Source of the DNA: Monarcha castaneiventris obscurior
Lineage: Eukaryota > Chordata > Aves > Passeriformes > Monarchidae
Assembly: GCA_026261815.1 (NCBI GenBank)
Contig: JAMPIT010000575.1
Span: forward strand, 41,207,501 to 41,271,500
Length of the DNA stretch: 64,000 nucleotides
Direction of reading: 5' to 3'
Below, in pieces: positions 14,366 to 27,300 of this stretch (the stretch's first letter is position 1; each line of letters opens with the position of its first letter). A model generated the notes under the pieces. That model searched no databases. It had not been told where the DNA came from and saw nothing but the letters and a program-made list of their open reading frames with translations. Both the position numbers and the translations under genes were made by a program.

Positions 14366-17300
14366 TTGAAGGTTATTCTTGAAAATAAAATTAAACAAAA
14401 TCATATAGCGTTTATCAATGGTTATCCCAAAATCAAACCATCCAAAAGGATGACCAGAAATGCTGTGGTAGTGCAGTCTGAAGGTGATGCACATATTGTT
14501 CTATTTTTTCATTTCTGTAATTCAGCCACAGACTTTGACTTATGTGGGCCTCAGCTGTCTTTTGAATCGACCTAAAAGATCTCTTTGGAGTCAAATCAGT
14601 TCCTGGGAGCTAATTCAGGCCCCTCTATCTACTGAAGGCATATTCACCTTCCGTCTGGAAGGAGATGGTCTGTCTGAGTAAGGATTATAAGCATTGCTTC
14701 ACAGGTATCATCAGCTCTTGCTGATAACAAACAACATGTTTCTCCACCTTTTCCCACTAGCTTGACTAGGGCTGTTTGCAGTCCTGTAGCTTAGCCAGGG
14801 CAATGAGATCAGGATCTTGCTCACGACGCCTGCAGCTGCCCTTGGAGCCTCACATAGTTCTTGTGAGACCCAAAGATCCCGCCTTCTTTATTCTGGGGCT
14901 TTCCAGGCTGTGAAAGAGTTTCACCTCCTTTTCTGAGGAAGAAACATATTAAGTTATTCCTTCAGGCTTGTGTTGCGAGGTTAATCAAAACTACAGTCCG
15001 GAGTTTAACAAAATGAGGAAAAGTGAACTGCTAGCTTTGCATCTTCTGACAGAACTTCCTTCTCACAACCAGTTCCCCCCACTGTCTTTCTCTGGATCTA
15101 TGGATGTGATTCAATCTTCAATCTTCCTGTAGGTGATTTATACCTAATTATATTTTGTATAAGCTGGAGTCCACTCCTGAGCCCAAGATTGTTATGAATA
15201 TGGCAATATGATAATAGATGGATCAAATATTTTAGGAAGAAAGTTGTTGTGAGTGTACTTAAAGACTGATGAAAAAGACACTTGTATATAACTGGTGATA
15301 ACTAACTCCAAATGATGATTCTGTCCAGTCCAATTTCCACTTTTTCTCTTGTCACTAACAACTGGGGATGTGTGCATACACCTTGTGCAAATGTACCTGC
15401 AGTGCAGAAACAGAGGAGGGTGCATTTTGCTAACACATTTCAAACAGTGGCAGAAATAGAATTGACCAAACTTTTCCAGGGAAATGAGTCATCTGTTAAA
15501 ACAATGCACTTTCCTGCTGTGCGAAACAGCTTGCGAGCTCAGCCCCAATTCATTACATAATTTCAGCCCTTCTCAAGAATTTGGTTATTTTGCAACTTTG
15601 AGATAAAATAGTTTTATGCTACTGATGATATTTCAAAGCTACAGTACCTTAAATTTTAAAAGAAGCAAAAAAAAATTTCAAATCAAACAAAATATTTTGT
15701 TTGACTAAAACAGCAGGAGACTTACAAAAGTGTTTTTTTTGAGTATTGAAGCAAACCAGTTTATTTGTAATCTGATGTCCAAATGCAAATTTCTATTACT
15801 GAGAGACTTTAGGTGAGACATGTTGCTCCAAACACTTAGTGCTGATCACCATATCTGGTAATCTTACAACTAATGCAGCTACCCTGATTGTAAATATTTG
15901 TAGGATTTGATTATTGGGCATTTGGATATTTTTCTTGGAATAAAGATGTACCTTCAAATATGTTCTTTATGTTTTGAAAAGGAAGGTACACAATTTTTCT
16001 AAAGAGAACTGATTGGGACAATGGGTATTTTGACTGGGAAATTGAGGTTTGTATAACCAGTTCCTTGTCTTTGAAATGAGATAAGGTCAATGTCAAAACT
16101 TTAAAAGGCTACATCAAAACATGGCTTGAATGCTTAACTTCTTGTGGTCTTACAAGGTCAACCCTGTGCATTAATAGGATGTACCTCTGGCTTTGTCTTA
16201 AACCAATAGGAAGGATAGTAAATGCAAGACTAACACCACACAAAAGCACAATTTTAAGTTGTACCTGGACAGTCAGCCCTAACTTGTAATCTCTGCAGTT
16301 CAGTGTATCAGATATACTGACACCCTTTCTCTTCTATAGCAATTAATTTTTGCAATATTTGCTTTTACCATTTGTACTGGATGTACTTACTGTGGCTGAA
16401 TGTGTTTCATGGCAAACAAGTGTTTTTGTTTGAATGTTCCTCTACTCAGTCGACCCAGACCAATCTTACTCCCTATTTTCCGGATTGTTGCCGGGAGAAT
16501 GTAATCTACAGAAATTAGGACACATCAATTTAGTGGGTTTCAATAGAAATTCAGTGGAAGAAGAATAAAAATACTTTAATCTTCTACTCTTCCTAAAAGC
16601 CTAGCTAAGAAGAAACAAAAAAGAAATTATATGACAAAGCGTTGTTCATTAAAATCCAGTCCAGAAAATTCAATAGCTGTGCAGCTGTGTTATATGAAAC
16701 AGTGAAGCAAGCACTTCCTCCAATTAGGACCTAATCATGCAAAACCCTGTTCCCTCCTGAGAAGTCCCAGGACTTCTTAAGTTAACCAGCATTTAGTGAG
16801 GATGCCAGCCTTCTGTAGTTGCAAGAATAGATTTCTGGGTTGCATTTCCCACTGTGAATCTCTTCACATTCTCAAATCAAATTTTCCAGCCCAGTTACTC
16901 AACTCTAGATTTGACAAGAGTTACACAAACATGAGACTAGGGAGTTCTAAATGACCTTGTTATGGAAATGATCTCTATACAGACCTGCAGTGTACTTAAG
17001 CTTTACCATTAGATTGCTGATGAATACATTCATTCTTCACAGCTTGTTGAAGATGCGTTTTCAAACTATGTTTGCTTCAAATCTGTTTACTTTGACTAAT
17101 CTGAGTTTGTCAAGTGTGATTTGTCGCACCAATCATAGTGCATGAGCTGTGCTTCCTGGCTTGGCAGCAAAACTTTTGCATAACACAGGGACCCAATTAT
17201 GCTGAGTTTTGTGTTCAAAGATGCGGAAGTGTAATTATATGCAGTGCCTGATAAGGACTTTGCTGAACTCAAAGGCAATGAAGAGAGATACTTTTGTGTT

Positions 17301-18455
17301 CTCTGATTCATAGGAAAGTTCATTAAAAATCACATTATTTTACTCTTCAGGTGCGCATCCTTGTTTGTGTGGGGTGAACTTTTGCATGATGGACAGCATT
17401 TAGTCTTTGAGCAATAACTGATTTACATTAAGCAAAAGGAAGGATCAAGTAACTATTCAGAAATGCTAATTACAATGAAAAGCTATACCTTCTGACAGAT
17501 TTATAAAAATGAACCATTTTCTCTCTAAATCTGTAGTTTCTCATTTATGGCAAATTACCATGACCTCATCTCAGATCTACAAGGTCACTGATCTTCACAT
17601 TCTCTGTCTTGTTGAACCTACTTATGAAACAACATGGAAATGTCTTTCTTCCTGCTCTTTATACTATTCAGGGAAATGAGCCACTGAGTGTTGCCCCTCA
17701 GTCCTGTTATCCTCAGTCCCATGTGGTTTACATCACACCTCTATTCCTAGAAGCTTGTCTTCACTCTCTTCTCCTAGAACCTTTATTCAGCTGTTCATGG
17801 GCAGTGTCTGAGATCCCTACAAGATACAAACTCAGAAATTTCTAGAATGTTAAAGTTTTCCCAGTGGTCCCTCTTGGTTATTGTAGTATTCCTCCATATT
17901 TATTCTTCAAAATACATTTTTATTCTTCTCTACATTCTCCACCAGGCATTCAGCTTTATGCCAGTTAAATTTGTATACCTCCGTGGGTTTTTTTTTGTTT
18001 TCTTTTGTGGATACATCAGAGGATGAATGGGCAGATGAGTATGAATCAGTTGGATGGGGAACTTTTCCCTCTCTGATTGCTACATCAGTGTCTACAAGCT
18101 CATGAGCAAGGTAGCCCTCTAATACTAGCTGGTCACGTGTGTTTTTCCTGTTGAAAAGAGGGACAAACAAGCAACACTAGGAAATGATTTATTCCGTCCT
18201 AAAATAGGCAATAGAAAATGCTTCAGTCAGCTGAAACAAACTGTAGAAAATATTGAGTCACGGGTCCTGCCTTCCTCCATAATGGGGATTATATAATCTA
18301 TTTCTGATCCTTAGTTCAGAACTTTTTCCAAGATCTTGACACCTTTCAACTTTTACTACTGAAACCAAACTTTGTGAAAGCAAAGTGTTTAATAACTACA
18401 TTATTTTTTCGTAAAAGAAAAGATTTGCTAATTTTCTAGAGACTTCTTTGCCTAT
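14366..18455. other. Intergenic DNA
   Basis: Nothing supported apart from the palindrome at 15683. The 87-codon minus-strand frame at 18170-17907 is rather polar and uninterrupted but matches no family I know and has no clear splice context. Confidence 0.55.
15683..15704. repeat. Perfect 22-bp palindrome
   Basis: Half-site TCAAACAAAAT is followed directly by its reverse complement with no spacer. The surrounding sequence is AT-rich and otherwise featureless. Confidence 0.9.
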
Positions 18456-19141
18456 TTGGGATCATTTAGGTTGGAAAAGATCATAAAGTTCAACCATTAA
18501 TGTAGCCCTGCTGTGTTCACCACTAAACCATGCTCCTAAGGACAATATCCATATGTCTTTCAACTACCTCCAGGCCTGGTGGCTCCACCACTTCCCTGCG
18601 CAGCCTGTTCCAATGATCCACAATCTTTTCTGTGAAAAAAATCTTCCTAATATCCAAACCTCCCTTGGTACAACTCGAGGCCATTTCCTTACGTCCTATT
18701 GCTTGTTACCTGGGAGAAGAGAGGGACCCCCACCTGCCCACCAGGCAGAGGTAGAGAGGGATAAGGTCCCCCCTGAGCCTCCTTTTCTCCAGGCCAAACA
18801 CCCCCAGCTCCCTCAGCTGCCCCTCACAGCACTTGTGCTCCAGAGCCTTCCCCAGCTCCGTTGCCCTTCTCTGGACACGCTCCAGCCCCTCAATGTCTTT
18901 CTTGCAGTGAGGGGCCCAGAACTGAGCACAGGATTGGAGGTGTGGCCTCAGCAGTGCCGAGTACAGGGGGACGGTCACTGTCTTGCTCCTGCTGGCCACA
19001 CCACTGCTGATCCAGGCCAGGATGCCATTGGCCTTCTTGGCCACCTGGGTGGCCATGCTGGCTCCTGTTAAGCTGCTGTTGACCAGCACCTCCAGGTCCT
19101 TTTCCAATAGGCAGCTTTCCAGCCACTCTGCCCCAAGTCTC
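18456..19141 (-). mobile_element. CR1 LINE fragment with readable ORF2 C terminus
   Basis: The minus-strand frame at 19107-18706 reads [28 protein letters not shown] and [15 protein letters not shown], the well-known C-terminal region of CR1 reverse transcriptase. It starts near GGGATCATTTAGGTTGGAAA with no clear octamer tail and is 5'-truncated near 19141. The frame is still largely open, so it is a fairly young copy. The 172-codon plus-strand frame across it is only its antisense shadow. Confidence 0.92.
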
Positions 19142-21296
19142 TAGATTGGGGAAGTTTGAGACTTACACGTCTGGTGGTTTTGATTCCAATTCCCCTTCAC
19201 TAGAATCTACTGCCAGATGTAATTTCACCAATCTTATTCCATCTCACATCAACCTGTTCCATTTTAAATCTTACCATGCCATTCTCCTTTTTTATTCCTA
19301 CAAGTTCTTTAGAAATTACCACAGGCTCCTTAAACAGATATCTCTTAAACAGTTCTCTTGTTTCCTGTCTTCTTTATCTGCCTGTTCTGGTAGCCTAAAT
19401 ATTGACATTATTAATGGGTGATGAAGTAAATGAGAAGGTGTGTCTTCAGGTGCAACAGTCTGTTGTGGTTAAAACTTTTCTCCATGGAAATGAAAATTAA
19501 CACTAGTAGTGAAAATGTTAAATTGACTTAGCACTTGAATTTTTACAATTTTGATTCTTTGCTAATAGTGGAAGAAAGCACACATCAAATACTTAAATTA
19601 TGTGTTTTACTTCAATCACTTTTTTTTTTCTCGAACAGGGCATTATGGAAACTTTTGCATTGCTTGATAGTTTCTATTCTACAGGGATTATAAAAGGCAC
19701 GGCAGAATACTTGTATTAAAAAAAAGTACCTTAAATGTTGCATGTTCTGTAAGTTTCTCAGCACAGCATGCTCACTCAACAGGTCACTCAGCAGTTGTTT
19801 ATGATTTAAACAATAGACAGATTATATCTGTTTATTTAAAGTCTCAGATAAGAAGAAATAAAACTACATCCTTTTCCTTTTGTCTGTTTTAGACACAGAG
19901 GAATTTAGAAACCTTCAGTGGTTGATGAAAGTCATAGAACTTTATGAAGATCAGAGAAACTTCTTAAAAACCTTAATCAGATACAAATGCACATAATTTA
20001 GCATTGAAGAGGCACCGTGTAGCCTTCTCCTGGGTGTAGAATTCTGTGTTCATGGGAAAGTTCAAAGCAGGAGAAGGAAATTACATCTCCTATAAAGCAT
20101 GCTCAGCTGGACGTTGCCCTTTCTTCCTCGTTACTGGTAAAAATTAATCAGAATGCTGGAATTAAAGTACTTGTTCTTCTCTCTGCTTTCCAGAATGAAT
20201 GGTATAACATTTACTGCATCAATTTCTGAAGAATACAACACTTTCGTCCCAGACTACTAACAGGATCAAGGTTAGTTTTACCTGAGGATTTGGACTGATA
20301 ATTTGTAAGTGATGTAAAATAAATGAATGCATTTGTCCAAACACTAAAGTTATTTGCCAGGGCAGGGCCTGTTGTTTACGTGCTCTACCTGGTACTTTCC
20401 AGTGGCTGTCGCTGGCTGTCATGGAGACCTTGAATCACATCAACTGAGGTATTGTCATTTGTATCTTAAAGTCAGTGTCAATTTTGCTGGAGATTTTCAG
20501 TGGGGCCGGGATTTCAATGCAAGATAGATTTGATTTCTTATGAGATCTATTAAGAAAGGGGAAAAAGATTTCTTGATGACACATTTCCTGTTGACTTTAC
20601 ACGGCAGCCAGAAAGGGCAGGGGTGTCTGTTATGCTAACGTTAAATAAATTGTGTTTGCGGCCTGAGGTGTTATGCAGAGACTCTGTGGTGGCTGGGATC
20701 TTGAGAAGAAACTATCTATTGAATTTGACATTTGTGTCCATTTTAGGTTTTGTTCTTATGGTGGATTTTATTCTTTTGGTCACTTTCACCTGTTTTATTT
20801 CAACTCCAGAGGGTATGCATGAGATTTACAATGCCATAAACAAAGGGAGAATTAAGACAGTGTTTAAATGAAGGTCTGTGCTCTTCACATTTCTTTGTGC
20901 TTGCTTAGCTTTGTACACTAAAGTACTTTCAGGGAAAACAGCAAGACTGCTCTGAGGAGACATTTTGTCTGTGTAGAAGCATTTGCAGAACTGAAGTCTA
21001 AGAAAGAACACTCTCCTACTTGAGAATGCAGGTAAAAAGAGGTGTGTATGAGGAGGGATTTGCTGGGATTGGCACCCTTTATGGCTTCCTCAAATTTCAC
21101 CTTTGCTTTCAGAATGAAACCCTGGAGTTCACAAACATTAGCTTTGTATTAGTGTTCCATCCACCCCTTAATGCATCTTCACATTTCCGTATTAAACCAG
21201 GTGATGCCATTGGCAGCAGGCCCTGTTGGGTGACGCGAAACTTGCTTTAATGCACGGAGTGCAGACCTGTAAAATGGAACTTGTTCATTCATGCAC
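19142..21296. other. Intergenic DNA
   Basis: AT-rich single-copy-looking sequence. An 82-codon plus-strand frame (20623-20871) has a hydrophobic stretch but no other sign of coding. Confidence 0.55.
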
Positions 21297-21735
21297 GTAG
21301 AATCACAGAGTCAGAGAATGATTTGGGCTGGAAGGGACCTTAAAGAACATTGGATTCTGACTCACTGCCATGGAGAGCGACACCTTTCATTAGACCAACT
21401 TTCATCCAACCTGGCCTTGAACACTCCCAGGGATGGAGCATCCACAACTTTTCTGGGCAACCTCTTCCAGTGTCTCATCACCCTCACAGTAAAGAATTTC
21501 TTCCTAATATCTAATCTAAAACTTCTTCCTTTCAGTTTAAAGCCATTGCCCCTTTTTCTGTCACTACCCGCTCCTGTGAAAAGACCCTCTCCAGCTTACT
21601 TTCAGGTCCCCTTTAGGTACTGGAAGGCAGCTATAGTGCATCCCTGAAGCCTTCTCTGGGCCATACAACACCAAGTCTCACAGCTTGTCTTCACATCCTC
21701 GAGGGAAAGCAGCCCAGGAATGCTGTGATTTTGGT
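21297..21735 (-). mobile_element. CR1 LINE fragment beside solo LTR
   Basis: It begins with GTAGAATCACAGAGTCAGAG and GGCTGGAAGGGACCTTAAAG, a diverged CR1 3' end on the minus strand, and runs through CR1 3' UTR and ORF2-tail text (AACACTCCCAGGGATGGAGC). The match fades near 21680-21735, just before the LTR at 21745. The right border is approximate. Confidence 0.85.
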
Positions 21736-21744
21736 ATGTGGGTA

Positions 21745-23230
21745 TGTGTTGGTTTAACACAACCTGTTTTTTGGCGGGGGCGGGAGAAGCCACAGAGGTG
21801 GCTCTATGAGAAGCTCCTGGAAGTTTCTACTAAGACCAAATTAGACAGTATTGGCAGAGCCAATCACTGAGGGATCTGACGATGCACAGGTTGCTGGCCC
21901 AATTACAGAAGTTGGTAACGCCTCTGCAATGGCATATTTAAGAAGGGGAAAAAGTGCAGGCATTCTCTTTTTCTTCAGAGGCCTGGGGGGGCTGCGTGGC
22001 TGGAGCCCTCCTGGGGCCAGTGGAGGGGGGGCACACAGCCAGGGCCATGAGGCTGCCTCCATCTAGGCATGGCTCGCAGTGAACTTTGCTTGCTTAGCCA
22101 TTTTCAGCCAGCCGTGCTGCTAACAGAAGGGCAGAAGCAGATGCAGCAGCTTCTCCTTTTCGGCACTCTGCATGAAGAGAGGTGCTGGATGGAGCCAGTG
22201 CCGCCGCAGCTGGCACCACCCGTGCAGTGCTGGCACGGGGGGACAATGTGGCCAGTGATGAAAACATGGAGAGCAACCCCCCGACATGGAATCCACGTGA
22301 GATCAACTTCTCAGCACTGCGAAAATACCTGTGGACAACAACTTTATTCCGAGTTAGAGAAAAGGAAAAAGTGAAGACACGTGAGGAGAACCAACATGGT
22401 GGCACTGAGGTCACTGAAAAGAAGGAGAGGGAGGAAGTGCTCCAAGCGTCGGAGTCGAGATCTCTCTGCAAGCCGTGGTGAGGACTATAATACAACAAAT
22501 TGTTTCCCTATAATCCATGAAGTGTGGGGGGGGATGCAGAAATCCACTTGCAGCCCGTGAGAAAAAGTGCTCGCACAGGAGCAAGTGGATGCTGAAAAGC
22601 TGTAATCTAGTGAGGAACTCAAACAGAGAGAGAAGACCCTTGTTTTCAGAGATACAGAAAGAGAGCCCTTGTTTACAAACTACATCAGCTTATCCTTAAA
22701 AAAATACACCCCATGAACTAATGACCCACAAAAAACAGTTCTGGGAAGACTATCTCCCGTGGGGAGATTACAGCAAGTTGAGCAGGACTACTATTTGTGA
22801 AAACTAGAATGCTAGAGAAATTCCAGAGAAAACTGTCTCCCGTGGGAAGGACCTTCCAGCACAACAGAAAAAAACAACTCCTTTCCCTGAATGAACTGAA
22901 GAAAGATTTTTTTATGAAAGACTGACCAAAACCCCATGTTTTGTCTCCCTGCATTTTCTGTGGGAAAGATGGAGGGACTGGGAAGAAAAAGGTGTTCTAA
23001 AGGTTTCTTTTACTTCTCTTTACCCCGTTTTAACTCTGTTAATAATGAATTTTCTTTATACTGTTTAAGTTTTAAGCCTGTTTTGCTTTAGAGTGTTTTT
23101 CCCTTAATCCTTATCTCAACTCATGAAACCTTGGTTTTGTTTTCCCCTCCTCTGCTTAGCTATAGCAGAAGAAAATGGGTGAATGATTTCTTGTGGGTAC
23201 CTGGCATTTAGCCAGCATCAAACCACGACA
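21745..23230 (+). mobile_element. Solo LTR of avian ERVL-like endogenous retrovirus
   Basis: It begins TGTGTTGGTTTAACACAACC and ends CAGCATCAAACCACGACA, with imperfect inverted ends (TTGGTTT against AAACCA). The flanks are GGGTA (21740-21744) and GGGCA (23231-23235), a 5-base target duplication with one mismatch. A promoter-like ATATTTAAGAAGG lies near 21930. At 1486 bases it has the length and order of the long avian ERVL-type LTRs. No gag, pol or env remains, so this is a solo LTR left by recombination. The family name is from memory. Confidence 0.8.
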
Positions 23231-23306
23231 GGGCACTTCAGAGGTACTTGTTTTTGAATGGGAATTCAGAGTAGTACAACTCATGAGCAACAACGAAGTG
23301 CAATTC

Positions 23307-24340
23307 TGTCTTGGCTTGAAAGACAGGTGTCAGACAAGAAAGGCAGGAGCCTCCCTTGGAATGGAAGATGCAATCCCCCTCCCTCTGAATATTATAAATT
23401 TGAAATTAAGGGGCTTTCAGGCAAAGATATGAGGGATAGGAATAACAGTTCTTTACTAATAAATATATATGTATAACAACACAAACAAACAGCAATAGCT
23501 GTGGCAGTCACAGCAAACAGCAGCCCAAACCCAGTGCGGCCACACTCGGCCTCGGGCGCTTTCCCCTGGGTGCAGTTCCTGCGGGGCAGCTCCCGGTGAG
23601 CAGGGCGGGTGCGATGGTTCCCCCGCGGCTGCAGGGGGCGCTCCGCAGCGAGCTCGGGCAGCACCGGGAATGGCGGGGCGGGGTCCCGGGCAGGAATGGA
23701 TGAGAAAACCTCACAAACCCCTGGGCAGCCGATCCCGGTGCCCAGCCGGACCCTCAGGAACAGCAGGGACGAGCACAGATCCCGGGTGGCAGGCGAGATG
23801 CACCAAACTCTGGCGCTGGAGCAGAAACCTCGGGAGGTCTCGGCCGGCAGGAAGTGCTGGCTACAATGCAGCGAAGGCTCAAAGCAGCGGCAGGAGCAGG
23901 GTGGCCGCGGCCCGGCTCCCAGCGGTGCAGGGAAAGGTGGGCTTGGGATCCTGGGGTTTTTCCCCTGAGGTACCGGAGCAGATGGTGAAAAGGTCCCTCT
24001 TTTAGTGATGTGGGGTGTTAAATAGGGTCCCAGTGCAACAGCCGCTCCAGAGAGGAAGCTCCACTCATGGTGGAAGGAAGGCAACAGAAGGCAGAACCCC
24101 ACAGTGGCAATGAATTCTCCCTACAGCAACTGCAGCCTCTCTCTCCCCTCTGAACACCAGGAGATCAAGAGAGCTGGTGCCTCTACCCAACCCATTCCCA
24201 GTTCAAGTCTCGCAGCATCTCTGCCCCACACGAGATAACCCCAGGTGAAAGAGAGAGGCCAGCTGGACCCCTCCCGCTGTGGCCAGGTCTTTTTGTCTCC
24301 CTTAAGTACCCAGTAACTTGTCTCCTAGCTTTCTCCTAGC
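23307..24340 (+). mobile_element. Second LTR-like avian retroelement block, GC-rich
   Basis: It starts TGTCTTGGCTTGAAAGACAG only 76 bases after the solo LTR, followed by GGCAGGAGCCTCCCTTGGAA and GGAATAACAGTTCTTTACTA, text I recognise as a common bird LTR-retroelement. The middle (about 23530-23960) is strongly CpG-rich. The right border is not clear; the style ends near CTCCTAGC at about 24340. The 236-codon minus-strand frame inside (24102-23392) has no recognisable domain. It could be LTR plus part of an internal region. Confidence 0.6.
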
Positions 24341-27300
24341 TATGGGGAAACTTCTTCAAGGGAAAAAGAAAAGCAAAAGGAGAACTCCTAAAACCCCAAA
24401 AAAGTCACACTTGGAGTTACCAGTTTTGAAAGCTGAAGTAGGAGTACATCACAGAGATGTAGAATATGGCTATGATCAGGAAGAAATATGGAGCAGTATA
24501 TATCTGCAGTGTGTGTTTAGGAAGAAATTAATGTAAAATTCAATAAGTTTACAGAGTGAGGACAAAACTATGCCATCCCCTTAAATACCTTTGAATCACT
24601 TTTTGTTCCAAAGTTAATCACTGTAGCAGCTTGTATGGTATGGCAGAAATATCTGTGGGGTAAAATCACTCAGACCTCTTAAAGCTGAAGAAATAAAGTC
24701 TTATACAGTATATTTATAGATATCATGTAGAAAGTAAGACAAATTCATAGAAGACAAGTCTAGAAGTTTAGATGAAAAAGTAAAAACTCAGAAAAAAGTT
24801 GAAGTTTTGACTAAAGGAAGACATGGCACTGATAGTAGTGATATCTCCATGCCCATTAGTGGTAACTAAAATATACATTGCTGTGATCAAAAGCTGTAGC
24901 CTACAGGTATTTATATGCCCAGATTTGTTGGTAGCTAAAGATGATTGATCTACAATGTATTGCGAAGTAACTGATACCTGCTTAAGCTATTAATTCCACA
25001 GTTCATCATATATTAAGCTGGACTTCTAGTTTCCTTCACTGTCATCTTTACTGGTGTCAGAAGAGCTACATCTGCTGGATTTTGATACAATGGGTGTTTT
25101 GCTTTCTGTTCTGGAACAATTTTTTGTGTCTCTGTAATGGGAGGGCAGCTGTTAATCTCACAACTGAAGTCCAAACTGCCGACAGTTGACAACAGTGATT
25201 TACGTCTTTTCAATGAAGAAGAGACATGAATATTTTATTCAAGTACATCTCAGATTAAACTGGAGAGAAGAGAATTGAATTTACAGGATATAGAAATTTT
25301 TGTGGAAAAATCCGCAGACAAATGCCAGGCAGGTTTCTAATCATGAGAGGAATGAAGCTCTGGAACAGCTATCTTGGAAGAACAGTAATTGGAGAGTCTT
25401 CCAAAGGGAATTTGGTAAATTTTTTGGGGGCTGTGTTTTCCATACCACTCTGAACTCAGTGAACCAGAATGTCGTTCACATGGGCCTTGTCCTTTAAGTT
25501 CTTTCTTGCTGGGTGTGCTCAGGTTACATTAGAAATTCTTTATTTTCAGCATTTATCTTTCTCATTTGTGATAAGGTACAAGAGCAATAGAAAAATGAGG
25601 GTGACAGCAGTGACAAATTCATCTGTCCCAAAGCAGGCCTTTCAGTGGAATGTGGCAACATGAGTTCGGTGCCTGATTGTGCCTTGTCTTTCTAGATAGG
25701 ACTGTGCTGTGTCGCATCTCGACTAGAGAGAGAGGAAACCTTGAAGGGAGGGCCAGCACCAAGTGCCAGTGCTCACCTGGGACAGTGCAGGGCCTTTTGG
25801 AGGTACCTGAGTGGAGGTAGATTGCACGGGGCTTTCTTAATTTTCTCTGAGTTATCCGACTTTGTACTACGCATGAATTACAGAGGAGCCATTATTGTAA
25901 ACCACAGGTAGTGAGAAATACATACGTAACAGATTTATTGTGCAGTATTTTGTTTACATAAGCACAGTACAACACATTTCAAATTACTATAACTTACGTG
26001 TGGGAGCAAGGTTTTGGGATCCTGGATTCTGTAAGTCTGAAGTCTTGGGGAAAACCTCTGACCCCTTGAGGCCAGTGATAAAAATCACTGATTTCAGTAA
26101 GGTCTGCATTTCCCTTCAGGTATCTTTACCCCATTCTCACCAGCCATCACTGTGTCACAACGCGCAGAAAAAGAAGGTAAAGAACTGTTTCATTGTAACC
26201 TTTCTGTACATCACCTTTTATTATGGAAAAAGCGTAACTCAACTAGCCTGTCACAGTTTCTTTTTTAACTCTGCAGAAATCAGGACAACTTAAAAAGAAC
26301 ACACTATGTTTCTTCAAAGAGGCAATTAGGAACAGCACAATTTTTTTTTTTTTCAATAAGCAAGAATCCGTTATCTTGCTGAAAACAGTGGTGGTAGATG
26401 GGATCCCTTCTCAGACTGAAACTGTAAAAAAAATTACCTTTCAAGACAGTTTAGCTAATGCTTCCAAAGATTTCCATTGAAAACATTAAATAAGCTTGTT
26501 GCTATTTTCATAAATCATGCATGTCAAAACCAAGAACATCTTCCATGCTGCTGCCAAAACAAAGTACCGTGGAAAGATGTATTCCTATTGTGCAAGTCTG
26601 AATGTTTAGCAATCTTTCCCTTGATTCAAAAATTTTATTGTGAAAATAAATAGAAAATCATTGTATCTGGATGGTTCATATGAATGTTAAAATTCACAAA
26701 GTTGCACTGAAAATCCCAACAAGAAACATTACATAACAAAAATTAGATAGCTTCTGCTATCCTATTTAACTTTTAATTAGAAAATTTCAATTTTTGTTAG
26801 AACATTAAAATTCAGTTAGCTCCCAAGTTTCTTGGCATATTTACAAGTCCATGCAAAAATATTTAAATACTAGGATTTAAATGCTATTATTCTATGAAAT
26901 ACAAGAATTATAAATGTGAACTAAATGTTTATTTACAAATCCACAAATAAATGTTTTCTACTGTGATAGTAATGTCACTTAGAAAACACATTTTGATAAT
27001 TTGTAATTTTAACACACATTTTTATATTTATTTATTTTAGTGCTCTAAAATGTTTTTATTCAAAAGCGTAGAATGTGTACGAAAACCAAATAAATTATTT
27101 TGTGCATATGTTCCCAGAAGTAGTTTAATTTTCATCCACAGAGTAATTACTTCTCTCCTTTCTCTACCCACAAGGCCAAAATCTGATTAAATGTCCTGTT
27201 TTCTTTGTCTGAGGGGATTCCATTCTGGTGAAGAGATGGTGGTATGGTTTCTCCAAATTTTCATCTAAGAGGTGTGCTACTGAAAATAATCAAACTCTCA

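Noticed and set aside
17907..18170. 87-codon polar minus-strand frame
   Set aside because: No recognised family, no clear start context and no partner exon. Kept only as a note in the region entry.
18553..19071. 172-codon plus-strand open frame
   Set aside because: It is the antisense of the CR1 reverse-transcriptase fragment, which is clear in the minus-strand frame.
22069..22498. Overlapping frames of 99-134 codons on both strands
   Set aside because: They lie inside the solo LTR and are not retroviral gene products.
23392..24102. 236-codon minus-strand open frame
   Set aside because: It lies in the GC-rich LTR-like block, shows no domain or coding pattern, and overlaps frames of similar length on the other strand. 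High GC makes long chance frames likely.
25300..25500. Segment with GGAATGAAGCTCTGGAACAG, recalling an old interspersed repeat
   Set aside because: The phrase resembles LINE-type text but I could not place it in a family or find borders by eye.
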